From contig NZ_JHXF01000014.1 in the NCBI RefSeq assembly GCF_000621845.1, positions 1 to 64,000 of the forward strand: DNA of 64,000 nt. Reading direction: 5' to 3'. The notes below the pieces were generated by a model that saw nothing but the letters and a program-made list of their open reading frames with translations, made no database searches and was not told where the DNA came from. Positions within the stretch are counted from its first letter, which is position 1. Each line of letters begins with the position of its first letter. Below, piece after piece: positions 5,942 to 15,290 of this stretch. A program made the position numbers and the translations under genes. The DNA comes from Ruminococcus flavefaciens MA2007 (lineage in GTDB: Bacteria > Bacillota > Clostridia > Oscillospirales > Ruminococcaceae).

Positions 5942-8794
5942 TTAATCATCGTGCATACAGGTCCAGCCTATGATAACAAAGTGCTTGTTTTTTTCAGCTT
6001 TTTTACTATAAAGCAAGCCAGAGACAATGCACTGTCCCTGCTGAAGGCTAGCAAGTGTTGACGCATCCACACCTATATGCTTCGCAATATCCTTTATATT
6101 TGCTTCTTTCGGACGAAAGATTACATGGGTAGCACAGTTTCCGATAAGCTTTCCGAGCTTATCTTTTTCAACAGAGTATTCCTGTGTAGCAAGCATCATT
6201 GAAAGATGATGCTTTGCGCCCTTCCTCAGTATAGTACTGATAGGGCCATCTTTCTCGAGACAAAGGTCTTCAATCTCGTCAAGTACAATGGTATATCTCG
6301 GGCTTCTATCATGCTGCTTGTACTCATATAAGCTAGCCAGAAGCATGTCAACAAGAGGGCTACTCTTGCGGATACCGTCAGCTGATGTTGATATAACAAC
6401 TATTCCGTTCTGAGAATCAATGAATTGTCCCCAGTTCTGCTTATATGTATTCAAGCCTTCAAGTTCACAGAAGACCTCTTCAAGTCTCTCCTTGATTATT
6501 GCTTCTTCAGGAGCGTCCTCATCGAAAAACCTTAACGTCTCAGGCAAGGAATGGATTGTTCCTGCATCTATTGCTCTCGCTATAGCTGGAAGTATTTTCT
6601 TTAAAGTTTTTCCCTGTATCTCTCCGGTAACACTTGCGGCTACCGAGAAGATACTGAACAACTTATTCTTTTTTTCAGGGAGTGTAGAGCAATTTTCAAG
6701 CGATAATAAATCAACCGGAAGCCCATACTTCCCGATATCCCAATGAACAAACATGTTTTTGTCTACCCCGTGCTTTTCAAGCTCTTCGGGAGAGAACGAT
6801 CCTGTCTGGTCGAAGATCACAACTTTTTTGCCTGAGTTGTACCTTATAACCGCCTGCTCCACAAGGAAGCGAGTCTTTCCGCTACGTGATATCCCCGACA
6901 CATCCAAGCTTTCGTCCTCGTCAGTAGATTCATTAATTACACAGCCACACATTTTGTCGCTGCCATTAAGTTTTATTATGGGTATGAAGCCTGAAGGTTC
7001 CTGTCCTTTAGCAAACAAAAACTCATCATACGCAAGTGTATCTATTTTTAATCTACTCTCAACATCGAGGATATCCTTCGTAAAGGAATAAACACTAAAT
7101 GATTCAGATATTCCAGACGAGGTTTCAATATCAATGTTGCGTTTGAAGTGGTTGTTGGAATAAAGCTTCCCACAGACTTTTAAAGCCGAAAGCAGCTTAT
7201 TTCTCCTCTTTGTTGTTTTCATAACGGGCAAGACCTTTTCATTGAGAGTTTTTGCCAAAATATTGATATACGCATCATCAACATAGACCATATTCTTATT
7301 AAGATTAAAGAATATTGAGCTCTCTGCAGTAGCAACTTCAATATCACCATTTCCTATTTTTTTCGAAAGGATTCTTCTGAACTCATTTGCTATAGTTTGT
7401 TCAGTGCCAGGCATTTCGTTGCTGTGGTCTCTGAGATATAAGAGGAGTTTACTCATGTCATCACCTGAAATTACTTTATAATCACAAAGAAGCTCAGATG
7501 TTGCCCATAACATCCTTAAGGTAGTATAGTAATCCTCATTATCAGCATTTTTCTTCAAAAACTCTGTAGTTTTCAGCTTGTGCGTTATAAGATTATCCGT
7601 AACATCAGAATTGCTGAGAAGCTTTACCAATGCAGATATAAATTCGCCGATATTCTCTGATATTTCTTCGTTATTCTTGACATCTGGGCAATCATCCAAA
7701 CTAATGAAATACGCCGGTATCTCAGAAGATATATTATTGAGATTATCCTCAATAACAACAGAAAGATTTCTATTTACAGCATTGCTCCTCGACTGTTCAA
7801 GAAGAGAGTTTAACAAGGTATCCAGTCCCACATCGCGGCGTTTTTTCTCCTCAGAGTAAGATGAATCACGATATAAAGCTATACCATCGTTCATAAGAGC
7901 AAGCTCATGCTGAATAGCAGTTTTACAATCAGTCAAGCGGCATATTGGTCTTTGGGAGTTATTGAGAATAGCCGAAGCGGTGTGTGCATTTGATTCGCTC
8001 TTAGGTTCAATTACAAACATCTGATCAGGTATCAATCCCGTCAGTCTGTATAAGTACAAGAGTACTGAGGTAACACGCAATGCTACCAACAGCTTATATT
8101 TCCAATGTGCTGGCAACGCCTTAGCCAATGCCTCACCGGCTTCTGTAAGCGTTTTTTCTGTGTGGAGCATCTTACGTTCAAGGATGTCGTCTGAGTAATA
8201 CATCCTGAGCTTAGGTATGACTATCTCTGCGGATGCAAAGGTTGTTTTGCCGTCCTGTGCCTTCTGCCAGCCGGAATGCTGTGGAAGCTGAAGGAATTTT
8301 ATATCATCGCCGTTCAATATCTCGTGATAGAAAGCCATAACAATGTACTTATCAGGACAATCCGCATTACGCCTAAAGAACGGAATGTGCGACAGAATAT
8401 TACGCTTTACGAAATCCTTATAAGGAATAGAGATATCTATAACCTCATTATCTTCGCATTCAACCGCGCAGTAGAATGCATCGAATGTACCGTCTGAATG
8501 CTGGTTAACAATGAACTTGTCTTTCACTTTCAACCTTCCGACTTTAACCTCGCGTCCGTTGCGTTCAGTCATATAGTACGTACCGTCATTCTTACGCAAT
8601 TTTTTCGCCTCAAATGTCTTCTCTGTCTCAGCATAGATGTTATAAATAACATTACTAGGACGATACAAGCAACTGTTCATCCAAAGCTGATCATATGTGT
8701 AAGACTGATAAAGCGGATTCAGTGAATAACCGTATCCTGTACTCGGCATACAGCCGTTGCTGTATGCACCATTATAATTCAGCAAATTATCCAT
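5942..8794 (-). CDS. HerA/FtsK-like P-loop ATPase with a large N-terminal region
   Basis: A 950-residue protein. The C-terminal third holds a RecA-like motor of the HerA/FtsK/VirB4 type: Walker A in SGISRSGKTRF (about residue 635), Walker B in TIVLDEIEDL (about 840), then the sensor-like segment MMLATQEYS. The first 600 residues are mostly helical with an N-terminal Tyr/Asn-rich stretch, and match nothing I recognise. Start 8794 (MDNLL) is chosen because AAGGAGGT lies 8 bp upstream; an upstream in-frame ATG at 8896 has no RBS. It may translocate DNA for transfer of the element, or act in a HerA-type defence system with the divergently transcribed neighbour. No membrane helices are seen, which argues against a classical coupling protein. 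Confidence 0.75.
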   Translation of the reverse strand: MDNLLNYNGAYSNGCMPSTGYGYSLNPLYQSYTYDQLWMNSCLYRPSNVIYNIYAETEKTFEAKKLRKNDGTYYMTERNGREVKVGRLKVKDKFIVNQHSDGTFDAFYCAVECEDNEVIDISIPYKDFVKRNILSHIPFFRRNADCPDKYIVMAFYHEILNGDDIKFLQLPQHSGWQKAQDGKTTFASAEIVIPKLRMYYSDDILERKMLHTEKTLTEAGEALAKALPAHWKYKLLVALRVTSVLLYLYRLTGLIPDQMFVIEPKSESNAHTASAILNNSQRPICRLTDCKTAIQHELALMNDGIALYRDSSYSEEKKRRDVGLDTLLNSLLEQSRSNAVNRNLSVVIEDNLNNISSEIPAYFISLDDCPDVKNNEEISENIGEFISALVKLLSNSDVTDNLITHKLKTTEFLKKNADNEDYYTTLRMLWATSELLCDYKVISGDDMSKLLLYLRDHSNEMPGTEQTIANEFRRILSKKIGNGDIEVATAESSIFFNLNKNMVYVDDAYINILAKTLNEKVLPVMKTTKRRNKLLSALKVCGKLYSNNHFKRNIDIETSSGISESFSVYSFTKDILDVESRLKIDTLAYDEFLFAKGQEPSGFIPIIKLNGSDKMCGCVINESTDEDESLDVSGISRSGKTRFLVEQAVIRYNSGKKVVIFDQTGSFSPEELEKHGVDKNMFVHWDIGKYGLPVDLLSLENCSTLPEKKNKLFSIFSVAASVTGEIQGKTLKKILPAIARAIDAGTIHSLPETLRFFDEDAPEEAIIKERLEEVFCELEGLNTYKQNWGQFIDSQNGIVVISTSADGIRKSSPLVDMLLASLYEYKQHDRSPRYTIVLDEIEDLCLEKDGPISTILRKGAKHHLSMMLATQEYSVEKDKLGKLIGNCATHVIFRPKEANIKDIAKHIGVDASTLASLQQGQCIVSGLLYSKKAEKNKHFVIIGWTCMHDD

Positions 8795-8969
8795 TTTTAA
8801 AAACCTCCTTGAATTAGTATAAGGCATTTGCTGAGTACATTTTATCAGTTTTACGATTTGAGCGAAATTGCTTGTTTTAGGTAGAGAAAACAGCATTCAA
8901 GGACATAATTTCATGAAAAACAACAGTATTTTTTAAAAGCCTATAAAATTTGGGTAAGGGAGTATAACG

Positions 8970-10400
8970 ATGAGAAGAATTGACACTTTCAAGGAATTCC
9001 TCATAACTATTTTCGGTTCAACAACAGTGAAAGCAACAGGTGGAAAGATATATAGAAGCGGTAATTTATTCAGCACATGTGACTATGGAGATAAAGCACT
9101 TGAAGAATATGTAAACTTGCTTAAAATCGCCTATTCAAATAGAGACTCCAAAATTCAACGTCCTAATTATCCACCTGAAGCCTTTCATAGAACTGAAAGC
9201 ATTCAACGCTTTTTTGCTTATTTGAAAGCATATAACAGTACACTAACTCTTCCTGATGTAAATGATTCATATGCAAACATATTTGCATTCAAAGCAGCTA
9301 TCACGATTCTTGATGCTATATTTTCAAAGTCAGATAGTACGAACAAATTCAAAGTTGAAAATGAAGATATAAGTGGAATATTCAGAAAAGCATTAGATTA
9401 TATAAAGGCTAACTCGGTTGCAAGAGATATCAAGGCTGTTTCTAATGCGGTTGACGTAGCTAAGTCTAAGAATTACTTTTACGATACAGATTACTCAAAT
9501 GACAATAGTCAGTATAATTATAGCATTCATGTTGTGGAATTTAGTGTTATTCCCAAAGTATCAAGGATTATATATCCGATATCATTAGGAATATACATAG
9601 ATCCAAGCAAAAGATATGATGATAATAGTCAATACTTTTTTAATCTTACAACATCCTCATTTGCTCCTTTTAACAAGGGTAATGCACAAATGGTGACTAC
9701 CGACGAATTCTTGTTAAGCAAGCCTTTGTCGTTAGTGGGTATTAGATACTTTCCGCTATTATTCGATTATGTAACCCATCTTGATGATGCTACAATTTTA
9801 AACAATTATAAGTGTGCAAATAAATATGTTCTGAATCAGTTTGTCATTGAAAAAGCTGTAAAACAGTATACCGATTATATGGCACCTTCAATAGCTGAAT
9901 ATGAAAAAAGCCTTGTGGATTACATGGAAGACTTGATAAGGCGAGTATTGAGCTTAGACCTGAAGTGGCTGTATAATAATTCTGAAAAGAAGATTGAGAA
10001 GTGCAGAGAAGAGATAGAGATAGTACTCATAGGCTATCCGGAAGTGTATTCATATATTGACGGCTGCTCTGACAAAATTATACGGAAACAACTACTGACC
10101 ATTCTCCATCATGCTATAGTAGAAATAACCCAGTTTATTAACAATAATGGCAAGGATATTTCCAAGTATGCTATTACTCACAATTGCGAAAACCACATAA
10201 AATATGTAAAAGGCAGAGTATACGGAAAGAGTTTCAAAGAGTTAAATGAGTTATCTGAAAAGCTAAAAGAGACTCCTACAGAAGGCCCTCACAGTCTCTA
10301 CGAATGTTATTACTATACTTCAAGTAATGAACTTGCTGATCTGCTGAGCAGCATAAGTAACTACAAAAATCTATTTAAAAAATCCAAAAAATCTTCGTGA
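8970..10400 (+). CDS. Unknown protein, 476 aa, divergent partner of the HerA-like ATPase
   Basis: No family is recognised. The protein has a mixed N-terminal half with a central beta region (about residues 170-260) and a long charged helical C-terminal half, with a basic tail (KKSKKSS). No signal peptide or membrane helix is visible. AAGGGAGT precedes the start by about 8 bp. It shares a 175-bp divergent intergenic region with the ATPase gene, which suggests common regulation. A nuclease, adaptor or structural role is possible, but there is no motif evidence. Confidence 0.6.
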   Translation: MRRIDTFKEFLITIFGSTTVKATGGKIYRSGNLFSTCDYGDKALEEYVNLLKIAYSNRDSKIQRPNYPPEAFHRTESIQRFFAYLKAYNSTLTLPDVNDSYANIFAFKAAITILDAIFSKSDSTNKFKVENEDISGIFRKALDYIKANSVARDIKAVSNAVDVAKSKNYFYDTDYSNDNSQYNYSIHVVEFSVIPKVSRIIYPISLGIYIDPSKRYDDNSQYFFNLTTSSFAPFNKGNAQMVTTDEFLLSKPLSLVGIRYFPLLFDYVTHLDDATILNNYKCANKYVLNQFVIEKAVKQYTDYMAPSIAEYEKSLVDYMEDLIRRVLSLDLKWLYNNSEKKIEKCREEIEIVLIGYPEVYSYIDGCSDKIIRKQLLTILHHAIVEITQFINNNGKDISKYAITHNCENHIKYVKGRVYGKSFKELNELSEKLKETPTEGPHSLYECYYYTSSNELADLLSSISNYKNLFKKSKKSS

Positions 10401-10843
10401 TTACGTTTTTTGAAAATGATGGGCACTAAAAAGATGCTTATAAAGTCATTTTTACTCATTTTAGAGAGAGATGTTTTTTTGAAAAACGTAATTGAAAAAT
10501 ATTTTTTGTTTTTTTGTAATACTTAGTCTAGAGCATGGCATTAACAAGTCTTTAGTTGAAATTAAAATTTGTTATACAGCTGGTAGTAACTAAGCGGACT
10601 ATTCCAAGCTCCTGAAAAGCTTCTATAGTAATTAACTTCCGTATTGAGCTTCTTACAGTATATAATTCCATTTCTATTGAAAAATTGAGTAAGGTTGGTA
10701 AAATACTATTTCATTTGACTGTAGCCTATTGACACATCGAAAAACTGTGTCATATAAGTCGTTTTGGGGCTTTTGAAATATTGCAAACAAAAACAACACC
10801 TTATTGAAATATGATTGGAGCCGGGGAACCGGCTCCGTCTCAT
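10401..10843. other. 443-bp gene-free stretch with a spaced inverted repeat
   Basis: No convincing gene is present. TTACGTTTTT (about 10400-10410) and AAAAACGTAA (about 10482-10491) form a 10-bp inverted repeat separated by about 70 bp directly after the 476-aa gene. This could be a long terminator stem or an element end. The composition is very AT-rich in the first 200 bp. Confidence 0.4.
10817..10836. terminator. Terminator hairpin after the resolvase gene
   Basis: GGAGCCGG, loop GGAA and CCGGCTCC form a perfect 8-bp stem 8 bp beyond the stop codon of the leftward resolvase operon. Confidence 0.65.
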
Positions 10844-11416
10844 TTATATATACTTCTCTTCGTACTCTCTGATGCGGCGATAGAATGTGTTGGCCCTGAG
10901 TCCCATTTCTTTCTGAAACCATACTGCCGTAATATTCCCAGACTGCCATTGTTCATACAGCTGCCCGAACTTTACCCAGTCTATATCGATAGGCTGCCGA
11001 CCTTTGTATTTTCCCTGCGTCTTGGCAATAGCGATACCCTCGCGTTGACGCTGCAATGTCTGCTCACGCTCCAGTTCAGACAGCGCTGCGAATATTGACA
11101 GAACGAAGCGCCCCTGGGGAGTATTGGTGTCGATATTCTCCTTGTTGCTGACAAGGGTAACGCCTTTCTTTTGGAGTACGTCTATTATATTGAGCAGGTC
11201 TCTGGTGGATCTTCCGAGTCTGCTTATACTCTCAATGTATAGTGTATCGCCCTCACGAACATATTCAAGCATAGCTTTCAGTTCGGGACGGTTAGCGTTC
11301 TTACCTGACATCTTCTCAGCAAATACCCGCTCAACCTGATACTGCTGCATGATTGCTTCCTGACGAGCAGTCTCCTGATGCTCTGTCGATACACGGATAT
11401 ATCCTATCTTGCCCAT
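10844..11416 (-). CDS. Serine recombinase of the resolvase/invertase family
   Basis: A 190-residue small serine recombinase. The N-terminal catalytic domain starts MGKIGYIRVST with the catalytic Ser in the IRVS motif. Further family motifs are SRLGRSTRDLL and the E-helix segment LSELEREQTLQRQREG. The C-terminal HTH is about residues 145-185. It would resolve plasmid-like cointegrates or invert a segment. Start 11416 is chosen because GGAGGTG lies about 7 bp upstream. The ATG overlaps the TGA stop of the amidotransferase gene (TGATG), showing translational coupling. Its place as the last gene of a metabolic-looking operon is unusual. Confidence 0.9.
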   Translation of the reverse strand: MGKIGYIRVSTEHQETARQEAIMQQYQVERVFAEKMSGKNANRPELKAMLEYVREGDTLYIESISRLGRSTRDLLNIIDVLQKKGVTLVSNKENIDTNTPQGRFVLSIFAALSELEREQTLQRQREGIAIAKTQGKYKGRQPIDIDWVKFGQLYEQWQSGNITAVWFQKEMGLRANTFYRRIREYEEKYI

Positions 11417-12390
11417 CAGAATGCACCTCCGTAGCACCCTTCATAAATGTCCGCGCCGTACATATACTTCACATCACGTAGTGCATCACGGAGCAGGCTA
11501 TGGTCTACAAGCATCTCTTCAACCTCATCGCAGGTATAACCATAGTCTAGTAAAAGCTCCACATCAGACGAGTCCACTCCATAGCAGCCGCAATATGCGA
11601 GAAGAATTTCTTCTTGAGCGCTATAGTATGGAAAGTCATCGGTATACCAACTACTGTATTTCGAACGATATATCTTAGGCTCAAACTGAGAACGTGTGAT
11701 TTTACCGTTCCTGTCAATACGCAGAATATCACCCTCCTCAGTATCTACACGTTTACTCTCGAACTTATGAAGTCCCAGCTGTTTCAGTGCCTTTCGCATA
11801 ATAGTTTCTGTTGAAGCGTAGACATATAAGCCTATGGTCTCAAAGTGGAGCAGGTACATGGGATTACTTCCTTTTATAATATATAAGCTGTTATATTGAT
11901 CCAGTATGGTGAAGCAGAAGTTACCCTCAACAGTCTCGGCCATGTATTGTAAGCTTTCAAAGTCTAGCTTTCCCTGTTTCTCAATAAGCTGTACGCCTAT
12001 GTAGCTGTCAGTATCAATATAGGTAGCCGGAATAGTTCCATCCTTCCGTAACTCTCTATCGTTCCAAAGAACTCCGTTATGTGCGAAAGCGAATTCCTTA
12101 TCAGCATGACCTGCAAAGGGATGGTTGTTGTAATTCTGCTTTCTGTCACCCTGTGTAGCCAGTCGCGTATGTCCCATAATCGCCTTTGTACCGTCAGGAG
12201 CATTGAAGTGTATCTTGTGAGCAGGCTTAGGACGTTTGAAGATAGTAACTTTGCCATCTTTTACGTAGCTGATACCTGCTGCATCCGTGCCTCTTTCTTC
12301 AGCAGCATTAGCCAAAGCCTGGGTAAGCTTCTTAAGTACCCTATATGGCACTATACCTTTATAATCTAACCAACCGAATAAAGCGCACAT
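11416..12390 (-). CDS. Class II glutamine amidotransferase (Ntn hydrolase) protein
   Basis: A 324-residue protein starting MCALFGW, so Cys2 is the N-terminal nucleophile after Met removal. The glutaminase fold motifs GHTRLATQG and AFAHNGVLWN are visible. The domain ends at about residue 215; the rest is an acidic tail with no synthetase domain. It should release ammonia from glutamine for a partner enzyme. The obvious partner is the amidoligase two genes upstream; pairing of such enzymes in peptide or metabolite modification operons is established for the amidoligase superfamily. The RBS AAGGAGG lies inside the end of the 47-aa gene, and the gene is coupled to the resolvase downstream. Confidence 0.88.
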   Translation of the reverse strand: MCALFGWLDYKGIVPYRVLKKLTQALANAAEERGTDAAGISYVKDGKVTIFKRPKPAHKIHFNAPDGTKAIMGHTRLATQGDRKQNYNNHPFAGHADKEFAFAHNGVLWNDRELRKDGTIPATYIDTDSYIGVQLIEKQGKLDFESLQYMAETVEGNFCFTILDQYNSLYIIKGSNPMYLLHFETIGLYVYASTETIMRKALKQLGLHKFESKRVDTEEGDILRIDRNGKITRSQFEPKIYRSKYSSWYTDDFPYYSAQEEILLAYCGCYGVDSSDVELLLDYGYTCDEVEEMLVDHSLLRDALRDVKYMYGADIYEGCYGGAF

Positions 12391-12392
12391 GA

Positions 12393-12536
12393 TTATTCCT
12401 CCTTCTTGTCATCATCACAGCCAATAACCCCGCCTGCAATCAGGATTGTTGCAATCGTTCCAACCGTCTTAAGAACATCTTTTATGTCCTGCTCTGTGTC
12501 AGGTTCAATATCAAATATATCTGCTAAAATTCCCAT
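12393..12536 (-). CDS. Small 47-aa protein between amidoligase and amidotransferase
   Basis: The protein has an acidic N-terminus (DIEPDTEQD), a hydrophobic stretch (VGTIATILIAGGVIGC, about residues 25-40) and a charged tail (CDDDKKEE). The start at 12536 has AGGAGG 9 bp upstream and begins 1 bp after the amidoligase stop; the stop lies 2 bp before the amidotransferase start. This spacing and the RBS make it a real gene. It could be a membrane-associated accessory peptide or the substrate of the ligase; both are inference. Confidence 0.65.
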   Translation of the reverse strand: MGILADIFDIEPDTEQDIKDVLKTVGTIATILIAGGVIGCDDDKKEE

Positions 12537-12537
12537 A

Positions 12538-13647
12538 TTACATATCCTCCTCAGTGTTGATATTCTCGTTGATATACAATCTTCGTTCCTTCAGATACTG
12601 TATCAGCTCTGGTTCGGTTATTGTATCTACGAACTCCGACCAAGACATCTTCGATATTCCCTCATCTGATAGATTGATAGCAAGATCACATATAGCATCA
12701 ACAAGCTCCAGAGCTGCGATGAAAGTATTGTACTTGAGCGTACCTCTGAACAGTCTGAACTCGATGGTCATATAGTTCATGAGATTAACTGCTGCATATC
12801 TGCCCAAGTTGCCTTTCTTAGCCTTGTCCAATATCTCACGTCCGGTCTTCTCAAAGCCATAACGAGCTGCCCACCGGTTCATTGCATACTCTGAACGACG
12901 AGAGAATTTCAGCATCTCGTTCCAATGATGCTCCACAAAGTAGAGGATCCTGCCAATAACATCGTCCTGAGTATCTCTGTCTTCACCAAAACAGTTTCTA
13001 TTGACATGAATGTGTAAACCGCAGGTGCTTGTCTGATGACTTCTGTATCCTAGGTATATAGCCTTTTTCATGATATCATCCCAACAATAGTTCTTGTGAT
13101 ATTCAAGGGACATTGGATGAGTTACGATTTCCATACCATCGTCTAAGCTGCCGTCGCCTTTGATGTATACATGTTCTTCATCCTTATTGGCGACAGCAAG
13201 TATCTCGTCTGCGTTATCACTGTCTTTACCTGCTCCGTCTATCTCCAATTCAACACCGAAATATCGGGAACTATCACCATAGAAGATAGGCTCGGGTTTA
13301 TAGCCGTAGTCATGGATACTTCGGTTCTTGTCTACCTCGTCATGGTAGCAGTCTGAGCAGTAATCATATCCGTCGATGTGGTATGCATCGTCCTCGTGGA
13401 GTAGGGTGTCGCAGCATGAACAACGAGTGTAGTGATTATGATAGCAGCTACTGCAAAGCGTAGTGTAATCATCACCATAGGACTCACTGGTCCAGATTAT
13501 CCGTCCACACCTGTCACAGGTAGTAGTATGATTCTCAATACAGTCAGTGCAGACTATATCTCCATCAACAGTTTCGTAGTCTTCGTCTTCATCAATGATT
13601 GCTCCACAGTGGGAGCAATAGAGCACATTATCCTTGTTTTCTTCCAT
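12538..13647 (-). CDS. Putative amidoligase with N-terminal zinc-ribbon/LIM-like repeats
   Basis: A 369-residue protein. Residues 10-110 hold four CxxC-type pairs (YCSHCG, CTDC, CDRCG, CSSC, CSCC, CSDC), a treble-clef or LIM-like metal-binding module. From about residue 125 the sequence follows the putative amidoligase family (glutamine-synthetase-like fold): FGVELEID, GDGSL, GMEIVTHP, CGLHIHVN and the late IEFRLFRGT. It would form an amide bond between a carboxylate and an amine, possibly on a peptide, using ammonia or another amine. It leads an operon with the 47-aa protein and the class II amidotransferase. GGAGGT lies 8 bp upstream of the start. Confidence 0.87.
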   Translation of the reverse strand: MEENKDNVLYCSHCGAIIDEDEDYETVDGDIVCTDCIENHTTTCDRCGRIIWTSESYGDDYTTLCSSCYHNHYTRCSCCDTLLHEDDAYHIDGYDYCSDCYHDEVDKNRSIHDYGYKPEPIFYGDSSRYFGVELEIDGAGKDSDNADEILAVANKDEEHVYIKGDGSLDDGMEIVTHPMSLEYHKNYCWDDIMKKAIYLGYRSHQTSTCGLHIHVNRNCFGEDRDTQDDVIGRILYFVEHHWNEMLKFSRRSEYAMNRWAARYGFEKTGREILDKAKKGNLGRYAAVNLMNYMTIEFRLFRGTLKYNTFIAALELVDAICDLAINLSDEGISKMSWSEFVDTITEPELIQYLKERRLYINENINTEEDM

Positions 13648-13675
13648 TGTTTATAACCTCCGTAAAATGAGAAGA

Positions 13676-13700
13676 GCCAGCCCCGAAGGGCTGGCATTAA
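13676..13700. terminator. Hairpin between the DUF960 gene and the amidoligase gene
   Basis: GCCAGCCC, loop CGAA and GGGCTGGC form a perfect 8-bp stem downstream of the leftward DUF960 gene. It may reduce read-through into the amidoligase operon. Confidence 0.6.
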
Positions 13701-13702
13701 TT

Positions 13703-13987
13703 TTAATATTCACTTGAAAGCAGCATGGTGCTGTGATCACCATCGTCGATGATATACAGCTTTTCAGTAATAGGTGCATCTGACGGTATCATGTATACCT
13801 GTCGATATTCGGGTTCTTCTGAGCTATGGACAATCGACTGCATAGAACCCGATGGACTCAGCTCAAAAACCTGTAAGTAGTCCTTCGGAGCAGGCATATG
13901 CTCTACGCATTCCCATAGAAACAGCTGCAGTTCCAATGGGATAGTGCTGTCTACACCACAAGTGAGATATCGGCTGTTGTCGAACAC
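13703..13987 (-). CDS. DUF960 family protein
   Basis: A 94-residue protein matching the DUF960 pattern over its whole length: MFDNSRYLTCGV at the start, IPLELQLFLWECVE, DYLQVFEL, and the terminal IDDGDHSTMLLSSEY. The family is common on Firmicute plasmids and integrative elements and has no known biochemical role. The start is GTG at 13987 with AAGGAGGA about 9 bp upstream. It stands first in the leftward amidoligase block, separated from it by a hairpin. Confidence 0.85.
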   Translation of the reverse strand: MFDNSRYLTCGVDSTIPLELQLFLWECVEHMPAPKDYLQVFELSPSGSMQSIVHSSEEPEYRQVYMIPSDAPITEKLYIIDDGDHSTMLLSSEY

Positions 13988-14365
13988 GGCTTCAGTTCCT
14001 CCTTCCCTTGAAAATATAGTGATTGTAACGTCATCTCAGTTACTTTCACCCTAATAATATACATTTGAAATTCAAGAAAAATAGAAAAAACGAGTCTCAA
14101 TGTACCATGTATGCTTTACTTGCTACAGCATAAAGTCATAGTCTTGACACCAGCATGGATTTATGATAAACTGATAATGTTGAAATAGCGAAATCGTATT
14201 GGCTTTTCCACTAATGCTGCAATCAGTCATGTTAAGAAGACAGAAATCTTAGAAGATTATAGATACCATAACCGGATATTGTATAAAAGCTATTGATTCT
14301 GTGAATTGATTTCAGCTTCTGCCAACTTAAGCAGAGTAGTTATTTAGTGGAAAGAAGAGATTACG
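13988..14365. other. 378-bp divergent intergenic region
   Basis: It separates the leftward DUF960 operon from the rightward NERD gene. A possible rightward promoter is TTGACA 14144-14149 with TAAACT 14167-14172 (17-bp spacing). It would give a leader of about 190 bp before the NERD start. No RNA gene or repeat is visible. Confidence 0.35.
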
Positions 14366-15016
14366 TTGTTCTATTTGGTATTATTGGTCCTTTTGATAGT
14401 TGCTGCTGTCATTGGTCTTGTCATGTATCTTGATAATTCCGGTAGCAATAACAGGCACGACTATTCAGAAGATCACAAATCTCCGGGATTATTTGAATGG
14501 ATGATGACTCCGGAGTATAAACGAGTTGGTATTCGTGGTGAAATAAAAGCTTCGAACGCTATTTCATCTGTTATGCGTCCTGATGATCGCTTATTTACGA
14601 ATGTAAGTATCAATTACGACGGAAGACCAGCAGAGCTTGATAATGTGATCGTAAATAAATACGGAGTTTTTGTTATCGAGGTCAAAAATTACGCTGGAGC
14701 TATTTACGGTAATGAAGATGATTTTGAGTGGCAGAAATACAAAACCACTGATGCTGGGAATACGTACGTTAAAACTGTAAAAAATCCCATAAAACAGGTA
14801 AAAAGACAATGCTATCTACTTGCCCGTTATCTAGAATACTATGGAACAAAAGTCTGGGTTAACGGGTATGCAATACTTATTCAGGGAAACAGTCCGGTTG
14901 TAAGTGATTATATACTAAATAACATCTATGATATTGAGCATGTTATCCATACTCCAGGGAGGAAAATGCTTTCGCCCCAAACAATTGATGATATTTCTAG
15001 GCTTCTTTCAAGATGA
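14366..15016 (+). CDS. NERD-domain membrane protein
   Basis: A 216-residue protein with an N-terminal membrane helix (residues 2-22) and a nuclease-related domain. Visible motifs are GIRGEIKASNAI, PAELDNVIVNKYGVFVIEVK with the Asp/Glu-x-Lys signature of PD-(D/E)XK folds, then GNEDDFEWQ. NERD proteins are thought to process or bind DNA, but activity is rarely shown. The start used is TTG 14366, which keeps the whole helix; AAGAAGAGA upstream is a weak RBS, so an internal ATG at 14425 is an alternative. A strong terminator follows. Confidence 0.8.
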   Translation: MFYLVLLVLLIVAAVIGLVMYLDNSGSNNRHDYSEDHKSPGLFEWMMTPEYKRVGIRGEIKASNAISSVMRPDDRLFTNVSINYDGRPAELDNVIVNKYGVFVIEVKNYAGAIYGNEDDFEWQKYKTTDAGNTYVKTVKNPIKQVKRQCYLLARYLEYYGTKVWVNGYAILIQGNSPVVSDYILNNIYDIEHVIHTPGRKMLSPQTIDDISRLLSR

Positions 15017-15060
15017 TAGAAGCTACAGGATGTGAATATAAGCTCAATGATGCAAAAAAT

Positions 15061-15086
15061 AAGCCAGTTCTTCGGAACTGGCTTTT
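15061..15086 (+). terminator. Intrinsic terminator after the NERD gene
   Basis: GCCAGTTC, loop TTCG and GAACTGGC followed by TTTT; flanked on the left by A-rich sequence, so it can also work leftward. Confidence 0.85.
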
Positions 15087-15142
15087 GTAATGTCGATATT
15101 GGGTATTGGTTCAGCGGGAGTGTTAGTTGTTACGGAGAAAAA

Positions 15143-15162
15143 GTAACAACAATTATTGTTAC
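15143..15162. promoter_or_regulatory. Palindrome upstream of the VanZ-like cassette
   Basis: GTAACAA, a 6-bp centre and TTGTTAC form a 7-bp inverted repeat in an AT-rich stretch. It could be an operator, but the regulator and target are unknown. It lies about 130 bp upstream of the cassette promoter. Confidence 0.3.
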
Positions 15163-15290
15163 ACAATAATTATATATATTTACAAAATCAAAATAATAGG
15201 AATTTTGGTATCATGAAGGGATTGTTGTGAGAGCTAATTTGCCTATAGTACCTAGTGTTATTCCAAAGATGCTTGAAAACACTTGCTTCC

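Noticed and set aside
10674..10949. Minus-strand open frame beyond the resolvase
   Set aside because: No RBS or family pattern; it overlaps the real resolvase gene in another frame and covers its terminator.
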